NCBI GenBank assembly: GCA_030549855.1
Contig: JAUQQP010000005.1
Coordinates: 1-64,000 of the forward strand
DNA: 64,000 nt
Direction of reading: 5' to 3'
Origin: Cyanobacteriota bacterium SRBZ.bins.94.201705
GTDB lineage: Bacteria; Cyanobacteriota; Cyanobacteriia; Cyanobacteriales; Cyanobacteriaceae
Below, one piece after another: positions 57,369 through 64,000 of this stretch. Below the pieces are notes generated by a model that was given only the letters and a program-made list of their open reading frames with translations, did no database searches and was not told where the DNA came from. Each line of letters opens with the position of its first letter. Within the stretch, counting starts at the first letter, position 1. A program made the position numbers and the translations under genes.

Positions 57369-59986
57369 TCTGCTGCCTGGTATTTTTTGACAATTTTGAT
57401 AGCCCGGCTAACGCTTTCTGGGAAGACTACTACTAGGCCTCCGTCTTTGACTTTGCTAATGCCAGTTTCAATGGCCTCCGCCTCGTCCAAGACGACAATA
57501 TAGTCCTGGTGGGGATTTTCCGAGAGGATGCCATCTACAATTATGTCTGCCACCTCCCCTCTTTCCCTACCACGGGTGTCGTCATCCTCCTTGACAATAA
57601 TGTAGTCAAAAAGGCGGGCAGAAATGACTCCCAACTGTCTCAAATCCTCATCTCTTCTGTCGCCTGGCCCACCGATAACTCCCACCCTATCTCCCTTCCA
57701 GTTTTTGACAAAGTCCCCCACTGCCTCATAGCCTGCGGGGTTATGGGCATAGTCAATTAGTACGCTACAGTGTTTCAAGTCGAATAAATTCATGCGCCCG
57801 GGGGTTTGTTCGGCACTTGGCCTAAAAGTCCTAACACCTCGACGAATCAACTCAATGTCTACTCCCTTGACGAAGGCTGCCAAACAGGAGGCCAAGACAT
57901 TAGCAATCATGAAGGGGGCCATACCCTTGAGGGTGAGAGGGATATTTTCCACCCTTTCGATTCTCAAAGTCCATTGGCCTTCACAGATGGACACATAGCC
58001 GTTTTCATACACTGCCGCTATGCCATTGCGACGGAGGTGTTCTTGGATGATAGGATTGTCAGGGTTCATGGAAAAATAGGCAACTTTACCCTTGACATTT
58101 TTGGCCATTTGTGACACAAGAGGGTCATCGGCATTGAGGACAGCATAACCGTCCCCACTTACGGCCTCGGCCACCACGGCCTTAACCTTGGCCATTTGTT
58201 CGATGGTGTCAATGTCGCCTTGTCCCAGATGGTCAGCTGAGACATTTAAGACTACACCCACATCACAACGGTCAAAGGCCAAACCGGAGCGGAGGATACC
58301 CCCACGGGCACATTCTAACACGGCTATTTCCACGGTGGGGTCGCGGAGAATGACACCGGCGCTGACGGGGCCTGTATTATCGCCTTTTTCTACCAGGTGG
58401 GAGCCAATGTAAATGCCATCGGTGGTAGTGTAGCCGACTACTTTGCCCGTTTGACGGTAGATATGGGCGGTGAGACGGGTAGTAGTGGTTTTGCCATTGG
58501 TGCCAGTGATAGCAATAATGGGGATTCGGCTGGGGGTGCCTGGGGGGAAGAGCATGTCTAGGACAGGGGCAGCCACGTTGCGTGGTAGTCCTTGGCTAGG
58601 TGCCACATGCATTCTAAAGCCCGGTGCCGCATTGACTTCTATCACCACTCCCCCCACCTCCTTGAGGGGTTTGCTAATGTCGGGGGTGACCACATCTATG
58701 CCAGCTATGTCTAGGCCAATTAACTTAGCTATCCTTTCCGCCATCCAAACGTTTTCTGGGTGGATTTCATCAGTGCGGTCGATGGCAATACCCCCAGTGC
58801 TAAGATTAGCCGTAGCCCGTAGATAAGCTATTTCCCCTTCCTTAAGACGGGTTTGAAGGGTATAACCCTGTCTAGCCAACACCTTCAATACGGTATCATC
58901 CACGGTAATCTTGGTGAGGACATTGTCGTGTCCTTCGCCCCGGTTAGGATCTTGATTAGTTTTCTCAATTAACTCCTCAATGGTGGAATAACCATCGCCT
59001 ACCACATGGGCAGGCACCCTTTCCGCCACTGCCACTAACTTGCCATTGACTACCAGCAGCCGGTGATCTCTACCTTTGTAGTATTTTTCCACGAGGACAC
59101 TTCGGGTTTTGGAGGCGGCACTGGCCAGGTCATAGGCGGCTTCTGCCTCCTCTGGGGTTTGGACATCTACCGTAATACCCCGGCCATGATTGCCATCCAG
59201 GGGTTTAATAACCACGGGATAGCCCCCCACATCTTCTATGGCCTCTTCCAGTTCGTCCAAATAGTTTATTACTATTCCCTTTGGTACAGGAATGCCCGCC
59301 TCTGCCAGAATAGTTTTTGTCCCCTCTTTGTCACAGGCCAGTTCTACGGCGAGGATATTGGAGTAACTACTGAGGGTAGCCTGGATTCGCTTCTGATAGG
59401 CCCCATAGCCCAACTGGACCAGGGATCTAGCACTTAGTAGCATCCAGGGAATACCTCGGGCTTCGGCCTCCTTAACTATAGCCTCGGTGGAGGGGCCCAA
59501 AGCCGCATTAGCTTTTAAATCCCTCAAATCTGCCAAATCCTGGGCCAATTCTTCCGGGGGATAATAACCTTTTTCTACAATTGAGTTACAGATACGAACG
59601 GCGGCGCGGCCGGCATATCTCCCTGCTTCTTCGTATACGTACTCAAACACTACATTGTACACACCAGGGGCAGAGGTTTCCCGGGTGCGGCCAAAACCCA
59701 CTGGCATCCCCGCTAATTCTTGTAATTCTAGGGCGACGTGCTCCACTACATGCCCCAGATAGGTGCCCTCTTTGACTCTCTCCAGAAACCCCCCGCGGTA
59801 TTTCTTCGAGCATTGGTGTTCCACTAGACTGGGTAGAATTTTCACTAGGGCCTCATAGAAACCAGGAATTTCATTGGTGGGGGTGTTGGCCAAGTCTTCC
59901 AAGTCCAGGCGTAGCTGTATCAGCTTGTGTCTTTTGATGCTCCAGTAGTTGGGCCCTCTGAGTGTCAGTGTTCTGAGGATTCTCAT
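57365..59986 (-). CDS. cphA: Cyanophycin synthetase
   Basis: This 873-residue enzyme polymerises aspartate and arginine into multi-L-arginyl-poly-L-aspartate in the cytoplasm. An N-terminal domain (1-160) leads into an ATP-grasp domain (about 210-470: GGYPVVIKPLDGNHGRGI) that adds aspartate. A Mur-ligase-like domain follows (about 490-873: ITGTNGKTTTTRL, then ECARGGILRSGLAFDRCDVG and LIDYAHNPAGY) that adds arginine. It is typical in length and lies 77 bases downstream of cphB on the same strand, the classic cphBA order. Confidence 0.97.
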   Translation of the reverse strand: MRILRTLTLRGPNYWSIKRHKLIQLRLDLEDLANTPTNEIPGFYEALVKILPSLVEHQCSKKYRGGFLERVKEGTYLGHVVEHVALELQELAGMPVGFGRTRETSAPGVYNVVFEYVYEEAGRYAGRAAVRICNSIVEKGYYPPEELAQDLADLRDLKANAALGPSTEAIVKEAEARGIPWMLLSARSLVQLGYGAYQKRIQATLSSYSNILAVELACDKEGTKTILAEAGIPVPKGIVINYLDELEEAIEDVGGYPVVIKPLDGNHGRGITVDVQTPEEAEAAYDLASAASKTRSVLVEKYYKGRDHRLLVVNGKLVAVAERVPAHVVGDGYSTIEELIEKTNQDPNRGEGHDNVLTKITVDDTVLKVLARQGYTLQTRLKEGEIAYLRATANLSTGGIAIDRTDEIHPENVWMAERIAKLIGLDIAGIDVVTPDISKPLKEVGGVVIEVNAAPGFRMHVAPSQGLPRNVAAPVLDMLFPPGTPSRIPIIAITGTNGKTTTTRLTAHIYRQTGKVVGYTTTDGIYIGSHLVEKGDNTGPVSAGVILRDPTVEIAVLECARGGILRSGLAFDRCDVGVVLNVSADHLGQGDIDTIEQMAKVKAVVAEAVSGDGYAVLNADDPLVSQMAKNVKGKVAYFSMNPDNPIIQEHLRRNGIAAVYENGYVSICEGQWTLRIERVENIPLTLKGMAPFMIANVLASCLAAFVKGVDIELIRRGVRTFRPSAEQTPGRMNLFDLKHCSVLIDYAHNPAGYEAVGDFVKNWKGDRVGVIGGPGDRRDEDLRQLGVISARLFDYIIVKEDDDTRGRERGEVADIIVDGILSENPHQDYIVVLDEAEAIETGISKVKDGGLVVVFPESVSRAIKIVKKYQAAD

Positions 59987-60063
59987 CTGTTTTCTATTTA
60001 AGCTGCTCCCTCTTTACTAGTTTCTCTCTTTTGTGTTGTAGGTAACTGTTCAATTTGAACACT

Positions 60064-60882
60064 TTAGAGATAGTCTTGAGCAGGAATGGGGGTATGGGTT
60101 TTAAGGTTATAGCGGTCCCCATGGGCTAGAATATGAAGACGAAGGTTGTGAAGGGCAAGGGGGGCCTCCGCCGGTACCTTCCCTTGATTAGTGTGACTCA
60201 TAGCCTTGGCATCTACAATGGTCACCGTGCCCCTCCCCAACACCTCTATGTATTCCCCGTGGAAGAGGGCACAGGTGTCTTCGTCTATGCCCACCCCTAG
60301 TCTTTCTGGATGGCTGGAAATGGCACTGAGGAGTCTCGCCATGCGGTTACGATTGTGAAAGTGCTGATCTACAATGATTTCCGGGATAATCCCCAGCCCC
60401 ATGGCCATATCCACCAGGGCTCGATTGGGAGACTCGCCACTGCTGCCGCCGGCTATCATGTGGTGTCCCATCACCGCTGCCCCCGCACTAGTGCCTGCCA
60501 GGGTAATCTCCCCCAATTTTACCCTTTGACGTATCCTCTCCATCAGGGGCGTGTCTGCTAACAAGCCGCAGAGTCTTAGTTGGTCCCCTCCTGTCATAAA
60601 TATACCCGTACACTTTTCCACATACTCCTGATAGTCTGGATCCTCCCCCTGAAGACGATCCCTCACATCTAAGATCATAAGGTCTTTTACCCCCATGTCA
60701 CTGAAAATATTGGCATAACGCTCCCCTATAATGGTAGGCTCCCTAGAAGCGGAGGGAATAATGCCGATGATGGCCGCCTCCCCCCCCGCACAACGCCAGA
60801 AGGTGGTGAGAATCTCCTTGCCATGGACCTTGTCCTCTGCACCTCCTATTACTAGGATGGAATCTCGATAATATTGCCTCAT
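60064..60882 (-). CDS. cphB: Cyanophycinase
   Basis: This 272-residue serine exopeptidase of the S51 family cuts cyanophycin to beta-Asp-Arg dipeptides. The nucleophile is Ser132 in GTSAGAAVMG. The cyanophycinase block QHFHNRNRMARLL supports CphB over peptidase E. VIGGAEDKVHGKEIL marks the N-terminus. It is expressed with cphA so that storage and use of nitrogen are linked. Confidence 0.96.
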   Translation of the reverse strand: MRQYYRDSILVIGGAEDKVHGKEILTTFWRCAGGEAAIIGIIPSASREPTIIGERYANIFSDMGVKDLMILDVRDRLQGEDPDYQEYVEKCTGIFMTGGDQLRLCGLLADTPLMERIRQRVKLGEITLAGTSAGAAVMGHHMIAGGSSGESPNRALVDMAMGLGIIPEIIVDQHFHNRNRMARLLSAISSHPERLGVGIDEDTCALFHGEYIEVLGRGTVTIVDAKAMSHTNQGKVPAEAPLALHNLRLHILAHGDRYNLKTHTPIPAQDYL

Positions 60883-60938
60883 ATTGCTCTTTTATACCCC
60901 TGCTCTAGATTGGCCAGTAAGTTGCTGAGAGTACTGTG

Positions 60939-60963
60939 AGCGTACCATTATACGCTTTTTTTT
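60939..60963 (+). terminator. Hairpin with T run upstream of cphB (terminator or promoter overlap)
   Basis: On the plus strand AGCGTA, a CCATTA loop, TACGCT and then eight T's form a textbook terminator, but no plus-strand gene precedes it. On the minus strand the same bases contain TATAAT (60953-60948), the likely -10 of cphB about 65 bases upstream of its start. Both readings may hold. Confidence 0.6.
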
Positions 60964-61026
60964 GTCTGTACAGTTCATTGTTGACTTTCGCCACCACCGT
61001 AAGCCACAATTAAAACTGGAAATAAC

Positions 61027-61062
61027 TTAGGGGTTTATTATAGGCGCTGTAATTGCCCCTAA
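61027..61062 (+). promoter_or_regulatory. Inverted repeat upstream of trmD
   Basis: TTAGGGG (61027-61033) and CCCCTAA (61056-61062) are perfect complements around a 22-base loop that contains TAGGCGC. It lies 50 bases before the trmD start and could be a leader hairpin or operator. Confidence 0.45.
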
Positions 61063-61112
61063 ACTGTTAACTTTTTAACTAACCGTCCCTAAGTAGTGAC
61101 TCTTGTGGCGCA

Positions 61113-61820
61113 GTGCGAATCGACATCATTACCCTTTTTCCGGACTTCTTCACCTCCCCCCTTAGCTATGGCGTGATGGGCAAAGCCATCAAAAAAAACA
61201 TTGCCACCGTCAATCTCGTTAACCCCCGCGATTTTACCACAGACAAACACCGTCAAGTGGATGATGAGCCCTATGGGGGAGGCGCGGGGATGGTATTAAA
61301 ACCTGAGCCCATCTTCGCTGCAGTGGAATCCCTACCCGTAATCCAGCCAAGGGAAGTAATCTTGATGAGCCCTCAGGGGCAAACCCTTAATCAATCCCTT
61401 TTAAAGGAACTAGCCTATAATTATAAACAATTAGTTATCATCTGTGGCCACTATGAGGGAGTAGACGAAAGGGTACAACACCTAGTCACCAGGGAAATCT
61501 CTCTGGGAGACTTCGTTTTAACCTGTGGGGAAATTCCAGCCTTGGCTTTGATTAACGGTGTCATCCGACTCCTCCCCGGGGCAGTGGGGAAGGCTGAGTC
61601 TATCAGGGCAGATAGCTTTGAAGATGGACTGTTGGACTATCCCCATTACACCCGTCCAGCAGTTTTTAGGGGATGGGAGGTGCCTGCCGTCTTATTGTCG
61701 GGAAATCACCAGAAAATTGCCCAGTGGCGTCGGGAGAAACAACTAGAAATAACCCGGAAGAAACGACCGGATTTGTTGGCCAAATGGGAACAGGCTCAAA
61801 AGAGCAATAATAATAACTAG
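61113..61820 (+). CDS. trmD: tRNA (guanine-N1-)-methyltransferase TrmD
   Basis: This 235-residue SPOUT-fold enzyme makes m1G37 in tRNAs reading CNN codons. Motifs: MRIDIITLFPDFF, RQVDDEPYGGGAGMVLKPEP, the knot region IICGHYEGVDERV, SLGDFVLTCGE and YTRPAVFRGWEVP. The start is GTG at 61113, which begins exactly with the conserved sequence. It heads a trmD-ubiA-coaX run with gaps of 28 and 19 bases. Confidence 0.96.
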   Translation: MRIDIITLFPDFFTSPLSYGVMGKAIKKNIATVNLVNPRDFTTDKHRQVDDEPYGGGAGMVLKPEPIFAAVESLPVIQPREVILMSPQGQTLNQSLLKELAYNYKQLVIICGHYEGVDERVQHLVTREISLGDFVLTCGEIPALALINGVIRLLPGAVGKAESIRADSFEDGLLDYPHYTRPAVFRGWEVPAVLLSGNHQKIAQWRREKQLEITRKKRPDLLAKWEQAQKSNNNN

Positions 61821-61848
61821 ATCATGGTATCTTGTGGCGGCCATTGTC

Positions 61849-62718
61849 ATGTCTCAGACCCTTAACCCAACCCTTTTCAGTATAATCAAGCTACTACGCT
61901 GGGATAAACCGGCCGGAAGACTGATTTTGATGATTCCCGCCTTGTGGGCACTGTTTTTGGCGGCGGCGGGAAAACCTCCCCTCCCCCTCCTACTGGTTGT
62001 CATCCTGGGAAGTATAGCTACCAGTGCCGCGGGTTGTGTTATTAATGACCTATGGGACCGTGATATTGATGATAAGGTAGAAAGGACTAAAAGTCGACCC
62101 CTGGCTAACCGCAGCCTGTCAGTCCAAGTCGCCCTGGTTGTCTTTTTTGTCTTCCTGGCCATAGCCGCTATTTTGGCCTTTCTCCTCCCCCCCCTCAGCT
62201 TCTGGTTGTGTGTGGCGGCTGTACCCCTTATTGTCTGCTATCCCCTGGCCAAAAGGTTTTTCCCTGTGCCCCAGCTGGTATTGTCATTGGCTTGGGGATT
62301 TGCCGTTTTGATCAGCTGGACTGCCGTTAAACCCGAAATCTCCTTGGATACCTGGCTACTGTGGGCAGCTACAGTCACCTGGACTATGGGGTTTGATACT
62401 GTCTATGCCATGAGTGACAAAGAGGACGACCTAAAACTGGGCATCAACTCCAGTGCCATTTTCTTTGGCGATTGGGCAGCGGAGGCAGTAGGTCTATTTT
62501 TCGCTCTCACTGCGGGTTTATTGGCCTATCTTGGCCTTTTAAAAGGGTTTAACCTCTTTTTTGGGGTAAGCTGGCTTATTGCCGTAATTTTCTGGGTAGC
62601 ACAATATGTCCGTCTCCGCACAGAGGCAGGTGACAAGAGTAAATATGGGCGGATTTTCAGCGAGAATGTGTGGATTGGTTTTATTCTCCTGTTGGGAATG
62701 ATTTTAGGGCAAATATAG
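61849..62718 (+). CDS. ubiA: 4-hydroxybenzoate polyprenyltransferase (UbiA family)
   Basis: This 289-residue integral membrane prenyltransferase has about eight spans and the two Asp-rich motifs NDLWDRDIDDKVERTKSRPL and DTVYAMSDKEDDLKLGINSS. In cyanobacteria it joins 4-hydroxybenzoate to solanesyl diphosphate for plastoquinone. I take ATG 61849; an in-frame GTG at 61834 adds five residues. The enzyme opens directly with TLFSIIKLLRWDKPAGRLIL, typical of the family. Confidence 0.93.
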   Translation: MSQTLNPTLFSIIKLLRWDKPAGRLILMIPALWALFLAAAGKPPLPLLLVVILGSIATSAAGCVINDLWDRDIDDKVERTKSRPLANRSLSVQVALVVFFVFLAIAAILAFLLPPLSFWLCVAAVPLIVCYPLAKRFFPVPQLVLSLAWGFAVLISWTAVKPEISLDTWLLWAATVTWTMGFDTVYAMSDKEDDLKLGINSSAIFFGDWAAEAVGLFFALTAGLLAYLGLLKGFNLFFGVSWLIAVIFWVAQYVRLRTEAGDKSKYGRIFSENVWIGFILLLGMILGQI

Positions 62719-62737
62719 CATTTACCGGCAAGGGAAT

Positions 62738-63496
62738 ATGAAAGACTGGTTAGGTTTAATGATTGGCAATTCCCGTCTCCATTGGGGCTTGTTTCGCGAT
62801 AACCGTCTGGCTAAAACCTGGAATACCCTTCAGGCAGAATCCCTGGCGGAATTGAATACAGTGGTAGAAGATGAGGAGTTGAAGGAGTGTCTGCAAGCCC
62901 AAATTCCCCTCTATTTCGCCTCCGTAGTCCCCTCTGCTACCAAAATGTATTTATCTTTGCCACAAGCGAGAATTATTGACTGTAGTCTTATCCCCCTCAA
63001 AAATACTTATCCCAGTCTGGGAAGCGATCGCATTCTGACCCTGTGGGGAGGGGGGTGTAAGTATGGCTTCCCCTGTCTAGTAATAGATAGTGGCACAGCC
63101 TTAACCTTCTCCGGCGCCGACGCCCAAAGACGCTTTCAGGGAGGGGCAATTTTGCCGGGGGTAAGGCTACAACTACAGGCATTGTTTTTCCACACCGCCT
63201 CCCTCCCCGAAGTAGAAGTCATGGCAGACTTAACCCCCCGTTGGGCAACCAACACCCCCTGTGCCATTCAAAGTGGTGTCATCTACACTATCATTGCCGG
63301 CATCAGAGATTTCGCCGAAGACTGGTTGAAACGCTATCCTGCCAGTAAGATAATTTTTACTGGTGGCGATGCCCTTCTGTTGTCTCACTATTTCCGCCAT
63401 ATTTACCCCCATTTCCCAGCTGAATTGATTGTAGACCCCAATTTAATCTTTCTGGGTATGTGGGAGTATGTGTCTCTTTTGGATTGCCCCTGTTAA
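62738..63496 (+). CDS. coaX: Type III pantothenate kinase
   Basis: This 252-residue ASKHA-fold kinase phosphorylates pantothenate in the first step of coenzyme A synthesis. Motifs: MIGNSRLHWGLF (phosphate 1 region), SLGSDRILTLWGG (substrate/Asp region), LVIDSGTALTFSG, GGAILPGVRLQLQAL and IIFTGGDALLLS. Its stop overlaps the convergent CO2 hydration gene by four bases (TTAA). A HIP1 site is at 63024. Confidence 0.92.
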   Translation: MKDWLGLMIGNSRLHWGLFRDNRLAKTWNTLQAESLAELNTVVEDEELKECLQAQIPLYFASVVPSATKMYLSLPQARIIDCSLIPLKNTYPSLGSDRILTLWGGGCKYGFPCLVIDSGTALTFSGADAQRRFQGGAILPGVRLQLQALFFHTASLPEVEVMADLTPRWATNTPCAIQSGVIYTIIAGIRDFAEDWLKRYPASKIIFTGGDALLLSHYFRHIYPHFPAELIVDPNLIFLGMWEYVSLLDCPC

Positions 63497-64000
63497 CCCT
63501 CATTCCCCTTCCCCAGACGACTGCGAATAATAGTTCCTATGTTACTTTGATTTACATCTAGAATACGAGAAGTTAGAAAACGATTCATCCACTGCTCAAA
63601 ATACCTACGATTGGCCATCTTCTCCTCCGGCCTGTCAGTATCCAGGGGATAGGGCGCTAGTCCTATAATGGCAGCAGTGGTGACACAATACATAGACTTC
63701 TGGAAACTAATACAGATTTTCACCAGCAAGTCATTTTCCTTACGGGGAGTTTTACGGTAGTATTCCCGCAAATAGTCTGGGAGATAATGACGCATATCTT
63801 GCATCAATAGGGTAGGGGGAATGCCCGCACCTCCTATAGGAAGAGGATCAGCATACAGCGCCCCATAGTTGAATGACGCTTGATCTACAGGAATCTGATT
63901 AGCCTGGGCATTGTAAGAAACTGTACCAGGAAAAGGTGAGCCCCGGAAAAATACCGCCTCCACATAAGGCACCGCCACATCCATCAAAAAGGTCAAACCG
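63493..64000 (-). CDS. CO2 hydration protein (CupA/CupB, ChpY/ChpX type), C-terminal part
   Basis: This is the last 169 residues or so of a longer gene that continues beyond the right edge. Blocks VPYVEAVFFRGSPFPGTV, YGALYADPLPIGGAGIPPT, LLMQDMRHYLPDYLREYY, LLVKICISFQKSMYCVTTA and GLAPYPLDTDRPEE match the CO2 hydration proteins of the NDH-1 CO2-uptake complexes. Those sit on the thylakoid membrane and convert CO2 to bicarbonate. Whether it is the constitutive or the inducible form cannot be told from this part. An ndhD/ndhF pair would be expected beyond the edge. Confidence 0.92.
   Translation of the reverse strand, partial: GLTFLMDVAVPYVEAVFFRGSPFPGTVSYNAQANQIPVDQASFNYGALYADPLPIGGAGIPPTLLMQDMRHYLPDYLREYYRKTPRKENDLLVKICISFQKSMYCVTTAAIIGLAPYPLDTDRPEEKMANRRYFEQWMNRFLTSRILDVNQSNIGTIIRSRLGKGNEG

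Overview
The window is a stretch of cyanobacterial chromosome. The support is a set of genes typical of that phylum: cyanophycin synthetase and cyanophycinase (cphA/cphB), a biliverdin reductase (bvdR), a PAM68 photosystem-assembly homologue behind rpsO, a CPP1-like protein, a MEKHLA-domain protein, DUF3386 and DUF6930 proteins, a 4-hydroxybenzoate polyprenyltransferase of plastoquinone synthesis, and the C-terminal part of a CO2 hydration protein (CupA/CupB type) at the right edge. HIP1 octamers (GCGATCGC) occur only three times that I found (about 39540, 42691, 63024). GC is moderate and homopolymeric G or C runs of five or more are common. I cannot name the genus. There is no rRNA, CRISPR array, prophage or intact insertion sequence.

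Layout. 1-452 is the frame-broken end of an AAA-ATPase-like/PD-(D/E)XK gene that runs off the left edge. 729-4741 holds rmlD, bvdR, an orphan Hpt protein and an acyltransferase. 3893-11897 is a long leftward block whose core is cimA, a DUF6930 gene and acnB with short gaps, followed by VOC, MEKHLA and acyltransferase genes. 12011-19574 holds a TPR-like protein, a GGDEF response regulator, recF, a secreted pentapeptide-repeat protein, a CPP1-like protein, an OmpR-type regulator, rpsO-PAM68 and a DAHP synthase. 19571-25575 holds a ClC-CBS-Usp channel, a PP2C phosphatase and an amidase. 25576-28429 is a loose accessory stretch: a long AT-rich leader, one GT4 glycosyltransferase and a decayed Rpn/DUF4351-type gene. 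28430-39345 carries DUF3386, a DHH-CBS-tRNA nucleotidyltransferase fusion, a locally duplicated segment, a membrane protein, pheS, a GT2, a repeat-rich acidic coiled-coil protein, an anti-sigma kinase and an unusual alpha/beta hydrolase. 39485-45958 is amino-acid and central metabolism (hisD-SDR, malic enzyme, cysH, hisC, glyQ). After tRNA-Phe and a gene-poor 740 bases comes clpB, then the least understood pair in the window (49699-52725): a protein with two copies of one domain, encoded with a vWA lipoprotein. 52880-64000 holds a radical-SAM activase-like gene, a GT-B transferase, small conserved genes, rpmB, a PPP phosphatase, miaE, cphB-cphA, trmD-ubiA-coaX and the CO2 hydration gene fragment.

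How the genes work together. Nitrogen and carbon storage and supply are represented by cphA/cphB, cimA/acnB, malic enzyme and the CO2 hydration gene. Photosynthesis upkeep is represented by bvdR, PAM68 and ubiA. Translation genes (pheS, glyQ, rpsO, rpmB, trmD, miaE, tRNA-Phe, CCA enzyme) are scattered as single genes. The genome is tightly packed: five convergent pairs end in the same 4-base stop-on-stop overlap. The most interesting non-genic structure is a family of small intergenic hairpins carrying a constant AGACAAGCC loop. The best candidate for an undescribed protein system is the vWA lipoprotein and duplicated-domain partner pair.
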